DNA of 7,776 bases from Thermoplasmatales archaeon (GTDB lineage Archaea > Thermoplasmatota > JASEFT01 > JAUWIS01). This document shows, piece by piece, positions 1 to 6,087 of this stretch (positions within the stretch are counted from its first letter, which is position 1; every line of letters begins with the position of its first letter). A program made the position numbers and the translations under genes. The notes below the pieces were generated by a model that saw nothing but the letters and a program-made list of their open reading frames with translations, had not been told where the DNA came from and searched no databases. The stretch lies in the NCBI GenBank assembly GCA_030019485.1, contig JASEEW010000085.1, positions 1 through 7,776 on the forward strand. The letters run 5' to 3'.

Positions 1-2
1 TT

Positions 3-86
3 ACAGTTAAAGGGAAAAAGGTGGATGTGCTGAACATCGGTGACACTGTTGTGCTCATTGGGGGGGCGCAATCAAAAGGTTTATAA
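3..86 (+). CDS. 3' end of an unidentified upstream gene (partial)
   Basis: A reading frame open from the left edge ends at TAA 84-86. Its 27 visible residues include the stretch VDVLNIGDTVVLIGG and end in AQSKGL. The alternation of hydrophobic and polar residues with Gly-Asp and Gly-Gly turns looks like the last beta-strands of a real protein; the other two + frames are closed early (stops at 8-10 and 31-33). The TAA lies inside the TATA box of the next gene, so the two genes are packed tightly but are probably transcribed separately. Similar tails occur in extracellular and surface-layer proteins, but too little is visible to name it. Confidence 0.5.
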   Translation, partial: TVKGKKVDVLNIGDTVVLIGGAQSKGL

Positions 87-89
87 ATA
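80..89 (+). promoter_or_regulatory. TATA box (TTTATAAATA) for the coiled-coil KaiC-like gene
   Basis: TTTATAAATA follows a purine-rich AAAAGG that could act as a BRE. Archaeal transcription normally starts about 25 nt downstream, which predicts a start near 108-112. The leader before ATG 119 would then be only about 7-10 nt, and GTG 110 would be leaderless or nearly so. The box overlaps the stop codon of the preceding gene. Confidence 0.6.
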
Positions 90-118
90 AATTATGCGTA
101 ATATATCGGGTGGAAACA

Positions 119-2647
119 ATGAAAAAAGAAAAAGTGTTAAAGATATCGTTAGACAAATATTTAGAGGAAGGACACTTAAAAGAGTTGAAAAGGTTTTTGA
201 AGGGGAAAGCAAAAAGCATAGATGTGAAGGAGAAAGCACTGAAAAAAAAGGAAAATGCTTTAAGAAGCAGGGAAAGAGAACTAAAAAAACTTGAAGGCTT
301 ACTGAATCAAAAAGAGGAAAAACTGAAAAAGGAGCAGAAAAAAAACGAGGAGAAAAACTTAGAGGAAAAAAGAATTTTGGAAGCAAAGGAAAACGAATTG
401 AAAAGGGTTGAGGTAGCATTACATGAAAAAGAAGCCGCATTAAACGGGCAGCAGAAGGAGAATGAGGAAAAGGCAAAATTTTTAGGGTCTGCTGAGGAAA
501 AAATTCTGAAAGAGAAGGAGATGCTTGGAGTAAAGGAAAAGCAACTTATTTCCAAAGAGGAAGAGTTAAAGGAGTTAAAGAAGGAATCCATTGAAAAATT
601 AAAAGAATTAAAAGAAAGAGAAGAAAAACTGAGTAAGAAGGAGGACAACCTAAGAATAGTGGAAAAGGAACTGGAAAAAGGGGTGAAAATTCCTGAGGAG
701 CTTAAAAATAGAGAGGAGGAACTGAAAAAACTCAGAGTTGAACTTTTAGAAAAAGAAAAAACATTAAAATCAAATGAAGAAGAAATCAGAAAAAAAGAAG
801 AAGAACTACTGGCAAAAGAAAAAAAACTGGAAGAGAAAAAAATAGAAATACCAAAGGCTGAAGAACTCAGGAAAAAAGAGGAAGACTTATTGGCAAGGGA
901 GAGGGAGATAGAGAAGAAGGAAAAAGAGATTGGAAGGATAAAACCACCGGAAGAACTAAGGAAAAAAGATGATGAATTATTAAAGAAAGAAGGGGAATTA
1001 AGTTTAAGAGAGGAAAAACTCCTGAGAAAGGAATCAGCACTGAAAGAGAAAGAAAAAGAATTGGAAAAAGGTGTAAAGATTCCTGATGTTATAAAAAAGA
1101 AGGAGGAAGAATTAAGGAAAAAAGAGGAAGCGCTAAAGGTTAGGGAAGACTACCTGATAGGAAAAGAAGAGGAACTGGAAAAGAAAGGTGTAAAGGACTT
1201 GGAGAAAAAGGAGCAGGAACTTATAAGTAAAGAGGAAGAACTGAAAGAGAAAGAAGATGAGCTGCTGCGCAGGGAAAAGGAAGCAAAACCAGTAGCTATT
1301 TCTGAGGAGCAGAAAAAACTGCTTGCCGACTTGGAGGACAGGGAGCTTGCACTAAGGAAAAAGGAGGAGGAACTCAGATACGAATCAGCAAAGATGAAAA
1401 GGGAGATGGAAAGGCTGAGGGCGGAGGCAAGACTGGAAAAAGAGGCAGCAGCAAGAAGAAAGATGGAAAGACCTGAGGTAGAAAAAGACCTTTCAGAGAA
1501 GGAGGAAAAACTGAGAAGGAGGGAATCATACCTGCTTGACAAAGAGGCTGAAGTTGAAAAACTCAAGGCTGACCTGGAGTTCAGGGAAGCTGATATGAAA
1601 AAGAAAATAGAACCAATAAAATACAAAGAGGAAGAAATTGGTAAAAGAGAGGAGGATTTGCGTTTCAGGGAGGAAAAACTTGAAAGAGAAATGGTAAAAC
1701 TGAAGGAAAAAGAAAGGGAATTAAAAAGAATGACATTACCTACTGGGGCTGAAGAAAAAATCAGGATGAAAGAGGAACTATCACGACTGGAAGAGGAAAT
1801 AAAAACAAAAGAAAACGAAATGAGAAGAAGGGAAAAATATTTAACAGCGAGGGAAAAAGAAATAGCAGAGCATATAAAAAGAATAACTGAGAAAAAAGAA
1901 AAAGCAAGAAAGACGGAGAGGGAATGCAGAAGGCTCAGAACCGGAATTCCGCGACTTGATGACCTGTTGCTCGGCGGAATACCCTTTGGGTCAAATGTTA
2001 TGCTGTACGGCCCCCCATTCACAGGGAAACAGACAATTCTTAGCAGATTTATTATAGAGGGTCTTGGGAAAGATGTACCATGCATGATTGTTACAGTGGA
2101 CAGACCAGTAAATGAGGTTAAGGAGGAGTTAAAAGGGTATGTTTTAGACTATGATAAATGTGAAAAAAATGGTTTAATAAAATATGTGGATATTTACTCA
2201 AAAAGAATGGGGCTGGAATGTGATGAGCAAAATGTTGAATATATCAAAGATATAAAGGATCTGGATGTAACAGGTATGGCGGTCAACAATATGCTAAGCC
2301 TGCTGAAGGAAGGCAGGGAATATTACAGGATGGTATTTCCACTTTCAACACTGCTCACAAATCTAACCTCCCATGATATTTTCAATTTTTTGGAGGATTT
2401 AACAGGAAAATGCAAAAGGGATAATTCAGCAGCACTTTATTCATTAACAAAAGGCATACATAGTGAGACTGATGTGCAGGTGCTGCGTCATCTGATGGAT
2501 GGTGTGATTGAGTTCAAAGAAGAAAACCTTAGAACGTTTTTCTGTGTGCAGGGGGTGTGTGATGTGCAAACAAGAAGCTGGATACAGTACAAATTCACGG
2601 AAAAAGACCTTATTATAGGATCATTCTCACTGGGCAGAATAAGGTAA
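119..2647 (+). CDS. Giant coiled-coil protein with C-terminal degenerate KaiC/RAD55-like domain
   Basis: 842 residues from ATG 119; GTG 110 is an in-frame alternative adding 3 residues. ATG is preferred because GGGTGG (108-113) ends 5 nt before it. Residues 1 to about 603 are almost entirely Glu, Lys, Arg and Leu, with leucines at 7-residue spacing (KEEEL/REKEL words), so a long coiled coil or single helix. Prolines break it near residues 192, 245, 277 and 322, in a recurring V/I-K-I-P-E-E-L-like motif. From about residue 607 (RTGIPRLDDLLLGG) a RecA/KaiC-like domain begins. Its P-loop is GPPFTGKQT (631-639), with Gln638 where Thr or Ser should bind Mg; the Walker B strand reads RMVFPLSTLL, with Pro741 where Asp is expected. 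ATP hydrolysis is therefore doubtful, although Lys637 remains. No signal peptide or membrane segment is seen. I infer a cytoplasmic tether or scaffold for the KaiC-like proteins encoded downstream. Confidence 0.85.
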   Translation: MKKEKVLKISLDKYLEEGHLKELKRFLKGKAKSIDVKEKALKKKENALRSRERELKKLEGLLNQKEEKLKKEQKKNEEKNLEEKRILEAKENELKRVEVALHEKEAALNGQQKENEEKAKFLGSAEEKILKEKEMLGVKEKQLISKEEELKELKKESIEKLKELKEREEKLSKKEDNLRIVEKELEKGVKIPEELKNREEELKKLRVELLEKEKTLKSNEEEIRKKEEELLAKEKKLEEKKIEIPKAEELRKKEEDLLAREREIEKKEKEIGRIKPPEELRKKDDELLKKEGELSLREEKLLRKESALKEKEKELEKGVKIPDVIKKKEEELRKKEEALKVREDYLIGKEEELEKKGVKDLEKKEQELISKEEELKEKEDELLRREKEAKPVAISEEQKKLLADLEDRELALRKKEEELRYESAKMKREMERLRAEARLEKEAAARRKMERPEVEKDLSEKEEKLRRRESYLLDKEAEVEKLKADLEFREADMKKKIEPIKYKEEEIGKREEDLRFREEKLEREMVKLKEKERELKRMTLPTGAEEKIRMKEELSRLEEEIKTKENEMRRREKYLTAREKEIAEHIKRITEKKEKARKTERECRRLRTGIPRLDDLLLGGIPFGSNVMLYGPPFTGKQTILSRFIIEGLGKDVPCMIVTVDRPVNEVKEELKGYVLDYDKCEKNGLIKYVDIYSKRMGLECDEQNVEYIKDIKDLDVTGMAVNNMLSLLKEGREYYRMVFPLSTLLTNLTSHDIFNFLEDLTGKCKRDNSAALYSLTKGIHSETDVQVLRHLMDGVIEFKEENLRTFFCVQGVCDVQTRSWIQYKFTEKDLIIGSFSLGRIR

Positions 2648-2678
2648 ACTACGAGGAACTGGGGTTCCTCGCGTTTAC
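2644..2678 (+). terminator. Hairpin at the stop codon, possible terminator or mRNA end structure
   Basis: CGAGGAAC (2652-2659) and GTTCCTCG (2664-2671) form a perfect 8-bp stem with a TGGG loop. The stem is extended by GTAAAC (2644-2649), overlapping the stop codon, pairing with GTTTAC (2673-2678) across a small internal bulge. No long T tract follows directly, only ATATTTTC at about 2694-2701, so it is not a classic archaeal oligo-T terminator. Transcript processing or 3'-end protection fits equally well. Confidence 0.4.
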
Positions 2679-2749
2679 AAATTGAATTACGACATATTTT
2701 CACTATCTAACTCCACCTTAAAAGGTTGGATATTAGTTCAATTTGTAAA
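2674..2749. repeat. 13-bp perfect inverted repeat enclosing 50 bp
   Basis: TTTACAAATTGAA (2674-2686) is the exact reverse complement of TTCAATTTGTAAA (2737-2749). Between the arms lies a second small stem, CCACCTT pairing with AAGGTTGG with one bulged base. The left arm shares 2674-2678 with the hairpin at the end of the preceding gene, so the two folds cannot form together. It may be a small palindromic insertion or the 3' structured end of the upstream message; no coding potential is seen. Confidence 0.5.
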
Positions 2750-2762
2750 ATCAATGCAAAAC

Positions 2763-2772
2763 TTTATTTATA
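2763..2772 (+). promoter_or_regulatory. TATA box for the V4R-like/KaiC-like gene pair
   Basis: TTTATTTATA lies about 25-30 nt before ATG 2795, the usual archaeal distance from TATA box to transcription start. No Shine-Dalgarno motif precedes this ATG, so the transcript is probably leaderless. The presence of a promoter here separates this unit from the coiled-coil gene upstream. Confidence 0.5.
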
Positions 2773-2794
2773 CGTATAATAATAATTCTATGTT

Positions 2795-3169
2795 ATGAGG
2801 TACGTGAAGATATCTGAAGCAGAAATGAAAAAAACAAGAAATGTTTATGATGAGGTATTATCAGCGACGGCATCTACTTTGCTGTTTAGTGTTGGGCACA
2901 TTATTGGGAAAGAAATTGTAAAAGAAATAAAAGGCGAAAAGGATTTTTTCAAAAAGGTATCGGAAACCCTGAAAGACAGAGGATGGGTAAAGGATATCGC
3001 CTTTGAAAAGAAAAAAGTAAGCATAGTAAAGCCTGCTGAAGGCAACAAATGCGACAGGTTAAAAGGCATAATCTCAGCAGTGTATGAGGCATATTACAAT
3101 CACCCGGTGTACTGCGTCAGGATTAAAAAAGGAGGGACCGCATTTAGGATTGAGTTTCTGGAGGAATAA
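2795..3169 (+). CDS. Small V4R-like domain protein (possible ligand sensor)
   Basis: 124 residues. An earlier ATG at 2790 is closed after two codons, so translation starts at ATG 2795 without a ribosome binding site, probably on a leaderless message. Residues 29-45 (LLFSVGHIIGKEIVKEI) and 86-121 (Cys86, then KGIISAVYEAYYNHPVYC, ending in AFRIEF) follow the pattern of the V4R fold: a helix with G-x3-G, a helix ending in an aromatic-rich turn, then paired strands. V4R domains bind hydrophobic ligands or metals and control partner domains. Cys86 and Cys107 are kept, but the last Cys of the usual metal-binding set is absent, so this may be a divergent non-metal form. The next gene starts 1 nt after the stop, implying one transcript and a role as input or partner for that ATPase. 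The fold assignment is by eye and tentative. Confidence 0.75.
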   Translation: MRYVKISEAEMKKTRNVYDEVLSATASTLLFSVGHIIGKEIVKEIKGEKDFFKKVSETLKDRGWVKDIAFEKKKVSIVKPAEGNKCDRLKGIISAVYEAYYNHPVYCVRIKKGGTAFRIEFLEE

Positions 3170-3170
3170 A

Positions 3171-3860
3171 ATGAAAGAGGATGGAATAAAAAGGATTAAA
3201 TCAGGCATACCAGGACTGGATGAGATGATAGAGGGGGGTTTCCCATTACCCTCATTTGTCATGGCAGCAGGTGAACCAGGAACAGGAAAAACAACATTTG
3301 CTGTGCAATCCCTGTTTCATGGTGCTAAAAATGGTGAGAGGGGTGTGTACATTACTGCTTTGTCTGAGCCTGCTTGGGTTGTGCAGAAATTTCTTGGCCA
3401 TTTCACATTTTATGACAATAAACTTATTGAAACAAAAAAGATTGTTTTCCTGGATATAGGCGATACTATAAAAAAACAGCCATCCTACATCCTGAATGTT
3501 CTTGAAAAGGAGATAGAAAAATATAGCCCAAAAAGGATTGTTATTGACCCGTTAACCGTTATGAGGGTTGCAATGCAGGATGACAGGTCATACAGGGACT
3601 TCCTGCATGATTTCATGCTTTTCACAAAGGGTTTTGACTGCCTGACAATAGTAACAGGGGAGGTGCAGTATTCACATATCGCAAATAATATGAGCGCATA
3701 CATGGTTGACGGTGTCATAATCCTGTCATACGCAGAGGAGGAAAATATCAGAAGAAAATATCTTGAGGTACTGAAGATGAGAGGCACACGCCATCTAACA
3801 GGAAGGCATTCTCTTGACATATCAAAGAATGGTGTTACTGTGCAGCCAGGATTGAGATAA
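3171..3860 (+). CDS. KaiC/RAD55-like RecA-superfamily ATPase with intact nucleotide site
   Basis: 229 residues, the usual size of a single-domain KaiC-like protein. ATG 3171 is chosen because GGAGGA (3160-3165) sits 5 nt upstream; the longer frame from 3084 would run through the preceding gene. The order is the family signature RIKSGIPGLDEMIEGGFP, Walker A GEPGTGKTT (34-42), the catalytic-glutamate region SEPA (Glu66), Walker B RIVIDPLT (Asp126), and a C-terminal KMRGTRH strand with a final NGVTVQPG, all typical of KaiC and RAD55 proteins that bind ATP as oligomers. It is the only KaiC-like protein in this window with a complete P-loop and Walker B, so it is the likely energy-using member of the set. 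The gene is in one transcription unit with the V4R-like gene. Downstream, the stop codon TAATGAAA leads straight into a repeat element that separates it from the GTPase-fusion gene. Confidence 0.9.
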   Translation: MKEDGIKRIKSGIPGLDEMIEGGFPLPSFVMAAGEPGTGKTTFAVQSLFHGAKNGERGVYITALSEPAWVVQKFLGHFTFYDNKLIETKKIVFLDIGDTIKKQPSYILNVLEKEIEKYSPKRIVIDPLTVMRVAMQDDRSYRDFLHDFMLFTKGFDCLTIVTGEVQYSHIANNMSAYMVDGVIILSYAEEENIRRKYLEVLKMRGTRHLTGRHSLDISKNGVTVQPGLR

Positions 3861-3865
3861 TGAAA

Positions 3866-4050
3866 CAAGTAGATAGTAGTCAGGGATTAGGGGTCAGGGG
3901 AAAACAAGTAGTCAGGATTCAGAAGTTAGGGATTAGGGAAAAAAAGCAAAACCCTTTCCCTAGCCCTTATCTACTATTCCCAAACTTCCCAGTTTACGAG
4001 TTGCAGCAATTTGCGTGTCTACACAGCTGGGAAGTTTGCCCTAACTACTC
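3866..4050. repeat. Heptanucleotide-word palindromic repeat element, copy 1
   Basis: The left part is G-rich and reads in 7-nt words (GTAGATA, GTAGTCA, GGGATTA, GGGGTCA, later GGGATTA again). The right part is C-rich, with complementary words (CCCTAG, TATCTACT, CCCTAACTACT). AGTAGATA (3869-3876) and TATCTACT (3969-3976) are exact reverse complements, so the element can fold on itself. Positions 3875-3988 align without gaps to 5222-5335 of copy 2 at about 75% identity by hand count. The ribosome binding site of the following GTPase gene lies just past the right end. Words of this kind resemble the short tandem repeats known from cyanobacteria, but here in archaeal sequence. Confidence 0.75.
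3981..4038. repeat. 12-bp inverted repeat hairpin within repeat copy 1
   Basis: CAAACTTCCCAG (3981-3992) is the exact reverse complement of CTGGGAAGTTTG (4027-4038). The 34-nt interior holds small palindromes (TTGCAGCAA; GTGT-CT-ACAC) and has no 7-nt word structure. Copy 2 has a shorter, different stretch at the equivalent place, so this may be an insertion within copy 1. Confidence 0.55.
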
Positions 4051-4053
4051 AGC

Positions 4054-4060
4054 AGAGAGG
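4054..4060 (+). promoter_or_regulatory. Ribosome binding site fixing the GTPase-fusion start
   Basis: AGAGAGG lies 5 nt before ATG 4066, just after the last repeat word (CTAACTACT) of element 1. The gene therefore carries its own translation signal, despite the repeat separating it from the upstream gene. Confidence 0.5.
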
Positions 4061-4065
4061 ATAGT

Positions 4066-5205
4066 ATGAGGACAGGTATAAGGATATTGGATGACAAAAT
4101 AGGTGAGATACCAGGAAACGTTGCAGTATTACTATCAACGTCACCAGGTATAGACCCTGCACCTTTTGGGATAAACATAATGGATGCCGCATTAAAAAAC
4201 AATCTTAAATGCGTGTATGTGGTGAACAACAAGCCAGCATCGGCTGTGAGAATGGAAGCAAAAACAATGGGTTTAGACCTAAGCAGATATGAAAAAAACA
4301 ACTCGTTACGTATTGTGGATGCGTTCTCAGGGTACATTGGCATCCATTCAGATGAAAAATATGTTGTTGAAAACCCTTTCAATCCTAAAAACATTTTAGA
4401 TGAGATTGAAAAGATTCAGAAAAATGATATACTGTTTATGGACAGTGTTTCCTCATACATAGATATGAAAGAGTCACCCAAAGGGCTTCTGGAAATAATA
4501 AAAACACTGAAGAAAAAAATGACAGTTTTTTCCTTGTTTTCAGCATGGGAGTATGAGCAGAAAATTATAAAGGAAATAAAAACTGGTTTTGATGCTGTTC
4601 TCGTCATAAAGCCTGTGGAGGAGGTAACCATAGTGCGTCAGTTTCTTTTCCCGGAAAAAATAGGGTGGAAAAAGATTGAAAAATTTGCTGTGCCTGTGAA
4701 GGTTTTAAAGCCTGGCGGCGTAAAGGTTTATTTCCCAAAAATACTTGTAACAGGTCCTTATAATGCAGGGAAGTCCTCAACAGTAAAAGCATTATCAACA
4801 GGTGCTGTGAGTGTTGACAGGATGGGCACAACAGTTGCGTTAGACCATGGTTACATGGATTACAAAGGTTTTGCGGCAGACATATACGGCACCCCGGGGC
4901 AGGAAAGCTTTGATCCAATACTGCAGTATCTTGCAGATGAAGCAGTAGCAGTAATACTTGTTGTTGATTCAGCAAAACCAGAAACTTTCATCAGGGCAAA
5001 GGAGATGCTTTCAAAAACAAAAGCATATGGTCTGCCAATCGTTGTTGCAGCAAACAAGCAGGACTTGAGGAATGCATTAAGCATTGATGCAATTAAAAAG
5101 AAACTGGCGTTACCAAGGGATGTGCCTGTTTGCCCAACTGTGGCTATTGAAAAAAAGGGTGTTGAAAAATTGTTGGATGAACTCACTGAGAGATTAATGA
5201 GGTAA
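4066..5205 (+). CDS. P-loop-less KaiC-like domain fused to MglA/CvnD-type small GTPase
   Basis: 379 residues in two domains. Residues 1 to about 220 follow the KaiC-like plan (MRTGIRILDD start; Walker B-like DILFMDSVSS, Asp126), but the P-loop is replaced by STSPGIDPAPFG (24-35) with no Gly-Lys pair, so this half should not bind ATP normally. Residues 224-379 form a complete Ras-superfamily GTPase: G1 GPYNAGKSS (230-238), switch I GTTVALDHG (Thr255/Thr256), G3 DIYGTPGQE (272-280, Gln279 in the Ras Gln61 place), G4 NKQD (330-333) and G5 PTVA (357-360). The TTVALD and GTPGQE motifs match the COG2229 group, which includes actinobacterial CvnD and relatives of MglA. These GTPases normally pair with Roadblock/LC7 proteins, and one is encoded by the next gene. 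I infer a switch whose GTP state is read through the KaiC-like half. The fusion is unusual as far as I know. Confidence 0.88.
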   Translation: MRTGIRILDDKIGEIPGNVAVLLSTSPGIDPAPFGINIMDAALKNNLKCVYVVNNKPASAVRMEAKTMGLDLSRYEKNNSLRIVDAFSGYIGIHSDEKYVVENPFNPKNILDEIEKIQKNDILFMDSVSSYIDMKESPKGLLEIIKTLKKKMTVFSLFSAWEYEQKIIKEIKTGFDAVLVIKPVEEVTIVRQFLFPEKIGWKKIEKFAVPVKVLKPGGVKVYFPKILVTGPYNAGKSSTVKALSTGAVSVDRMGTTVALDHGYMDYKGFAADIYGTPGQESFDPILQYLADEAVAVILVVDSAKPETFIRAKEMLSKTKAYGLPIVVAANKQDLRNALSIDAIKKKLALPRDVPVCPTVAIEKKGVEKLLDELTERLMR

Positions 5206-5213
5206 TGAAATGG

Positions 5214-5375
5214 TAGTAGTTAGTAGTCAGGAGTTAGGGATTAGGGAAAAACAAGGATATATGGGTCAGGGGTTAGGAGTTAGGGAGAAAGAACGAAACA
5301 GTTCCCCTAATCCCTATCTACTATCTCCTAACTTCTTGCATGCCCTAGCCCCTATCTACTGACCCCTAACTACTA
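5214..5375. repeat. Heptanucleotide-word palindromic repeat element, copy 2
   Basis: The termini TAGTAGTTAG (5214-5223) and CTAACTACTA (5366-5375) are exact inverted repeats. The left half reads GTCAGGA, GTTAGGG, ATTAGGG and later GGTCAGG, GGTTAGG, AGTTAGG; the right half is the C-rich counterpart (CCCTAGC, CCCTATC, TACTGAC, CCCTAAC). All words keep a 7-nt period. It lies between the GTPase-fusion stop and the Roadblock gene, and with copy 1 it brackets the GTPase gene. Both copies begin within 10 nt of an identical TAATGAAA at the upstream stop codon. A folded RNA form could separate or stabilise parts of the message; a mobile palindromic repeat is equally possible. Confidence 0.75.
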
Positions 5376-5391
5376 AAAATGGGGTGATAAG

Positions 5392-5763
5392 ATGGAAACA
5401 AAATCTGAGAAGCTGTTAGCAGAACTAAAAAAACTTGCAAACATTGGAAACATTGAGGGCTCTGCTGTTGTTGCCAGAAACGGGTTAATAATAGCATCTG
5501 ATTTACCAAGGGATGTTGATGAACGCCGTCTTGGTGCAATGAGCGCAACAATGATGGGTGCTGTGGAAACAGCAGCTATAACCCTGAATAAAGGGCAGAT
5601 AAAAAGGGTTACAGCAGAGATTGAAAAAGCGACCCTTGTGGCAATGGGTGCAGGAAAAAAAGCCATACTTGTGGCAAGTGCATCACCGGATGCGAACATT
5701 GGAATGCTCATGGTTGAAATGGAAGACAGGGTGAAAAATATAAGGGAAATCATAGGGGTGTGA
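5392..5763 (+). CDS. Roadblock/LC7 domain protein, probable GTPase regulator
   Basis: 123 residues, the usual length of a stand-alone Roadblock/LC7 (MglB/CvnB-like) protein. GGTGAT (5383-5388) lies 3 nt before ATG 5392. Visible features are an N-terminal amphipathic helix (KLLAELKKLANI), the strand-turn-strand GSAVVARNGLIIASDLP (23-39), a long helix (RRLGAMSATMMGAVETAA), two strands around RVTAEIEKATLVAMGAGKKAILVASA, and a C-terminal helix. This is the complete fold, with the family-typical N-G-L-I-I-A-S turn. Such proteins form homodimers that bind small GTPases of the MglA/CvnD type and stimulate or tether them. The GTPase encoded just upstream (G domain 224-379) is the obvious partner. The next gene starts 3 nt downstream. 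No enzymatic residues are expected in this family. Confidence 0.9.
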   Translation: METKSEKLLAELKKLANIGNIEGSAVVARNGLIIASDLPRDVDERRLGAMSATMMGAVETAAITLNKGQIKRVTAEIEKATLVAMGAGKKAILVASASPDANIGMLMVEMEDRVKNIREIIGV

Positions 5764-5766
5764 AAC

Positions 5767-6084
5767 ATGTTCTGGGGGTATCTTGCGGTAGCAAATTTCA
5801 TGATCAGCTTGGCATTGTTTGCATTTACAATAGGTATCTTGCTCATGCTGAAAAATGCTGACCTTGAACTGCTCAGGGCAAAACTTTTCCTTGAGCGTCA
5901 GTTTCTTTACACAACGTGGACATACATACTTGCAGCAATCATATTTATTGCAATACATCATGTGATGGCGTTGGTTGGTGACAGGTATGGTATATATTAC
6001 ATAAGTGGAACGCTTTTCTTACTGTTTTTAGCAATACTTGTATGCCAGTGGTTTATTCTTGCAAAGGACTGTTTGAAGAGGTAA
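5767..6084 (+). CDS. Small three-helix membrane protein
   Basis: 105 residues, family not recognised. GGGGTG (5755-5760), inside the end of the Roadblock gene, serves as its ribosome binding site 6 nt before ATG. Three hydrophobic segments are visible: about 5-28, 53-71 (with a His64-His65 pair) and 79-98. The loop between the first two, KNADLELLRAKLFLER, is long and charged, and the C-terminus ends AKDCLKR; by the positive-inside rule both should face the cytoplasm. There is no separate signal peptide or catalytic motif. Lying between the Roadblock gene and a KaiC-like gene with gaps of 3 nt on both sides, it is the natural membrane anchor or sensor for this GTPase/KaiC-like set; that role is inferred from position only. 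Confidence 0.8.
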   Translation: MFWGYLAVANFMISLALFAFTIGILLMLKNADLELLRAKLFLERQFLYTTWTYILAAIIFIAIHHVMALVGDRYGIYYISGTLFLLFLAILVCQWFILAKDCLKR

Positions 6085-6087
6085 AAA

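Noticed and set aside
81..2085. Long minus-strand open frames opposite the coiled-coil gene (81-476, 307-648, 1150-2085)
   Set aside because: They are Ser/Phe-rich mirror images of the polypurine Glu/Lys coding strand and have no promoter, ribosome site or recognisable domain.
3084..3170. Longer start for the intact KaiC-like protein at 3084
   Set aside because: The extra 29 residues lie inside the V4R-like gene in another frame; ATG 3171 has a well-spaced GGAGGA site and starts right before the KaiC-like signature.
3860..4069. 69-residue + frame as a real gene between the KaiC-like and GTPase-fusion genes
   Set aside because: It is made entirely of repeat-element sequence with no ribosome site of its own; kept as a finding, not called as a gene.
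3866..5375. CRISPR array
   Set aside because: The repeats are 7-nt degenerate words arranged as palindromes, not identical repeats separated by unique spacers of even length.
4635..5908. Shared 14-mer GCGTCAGTTTCTTT in the GTPase-fusion gene and the membrane-protein gene
   Set aside because: In both it encodes Arg-Gln-Phe-Leu in the reading frame within unrelated proteins; there are no other matching flanks, so it is taken as chance.
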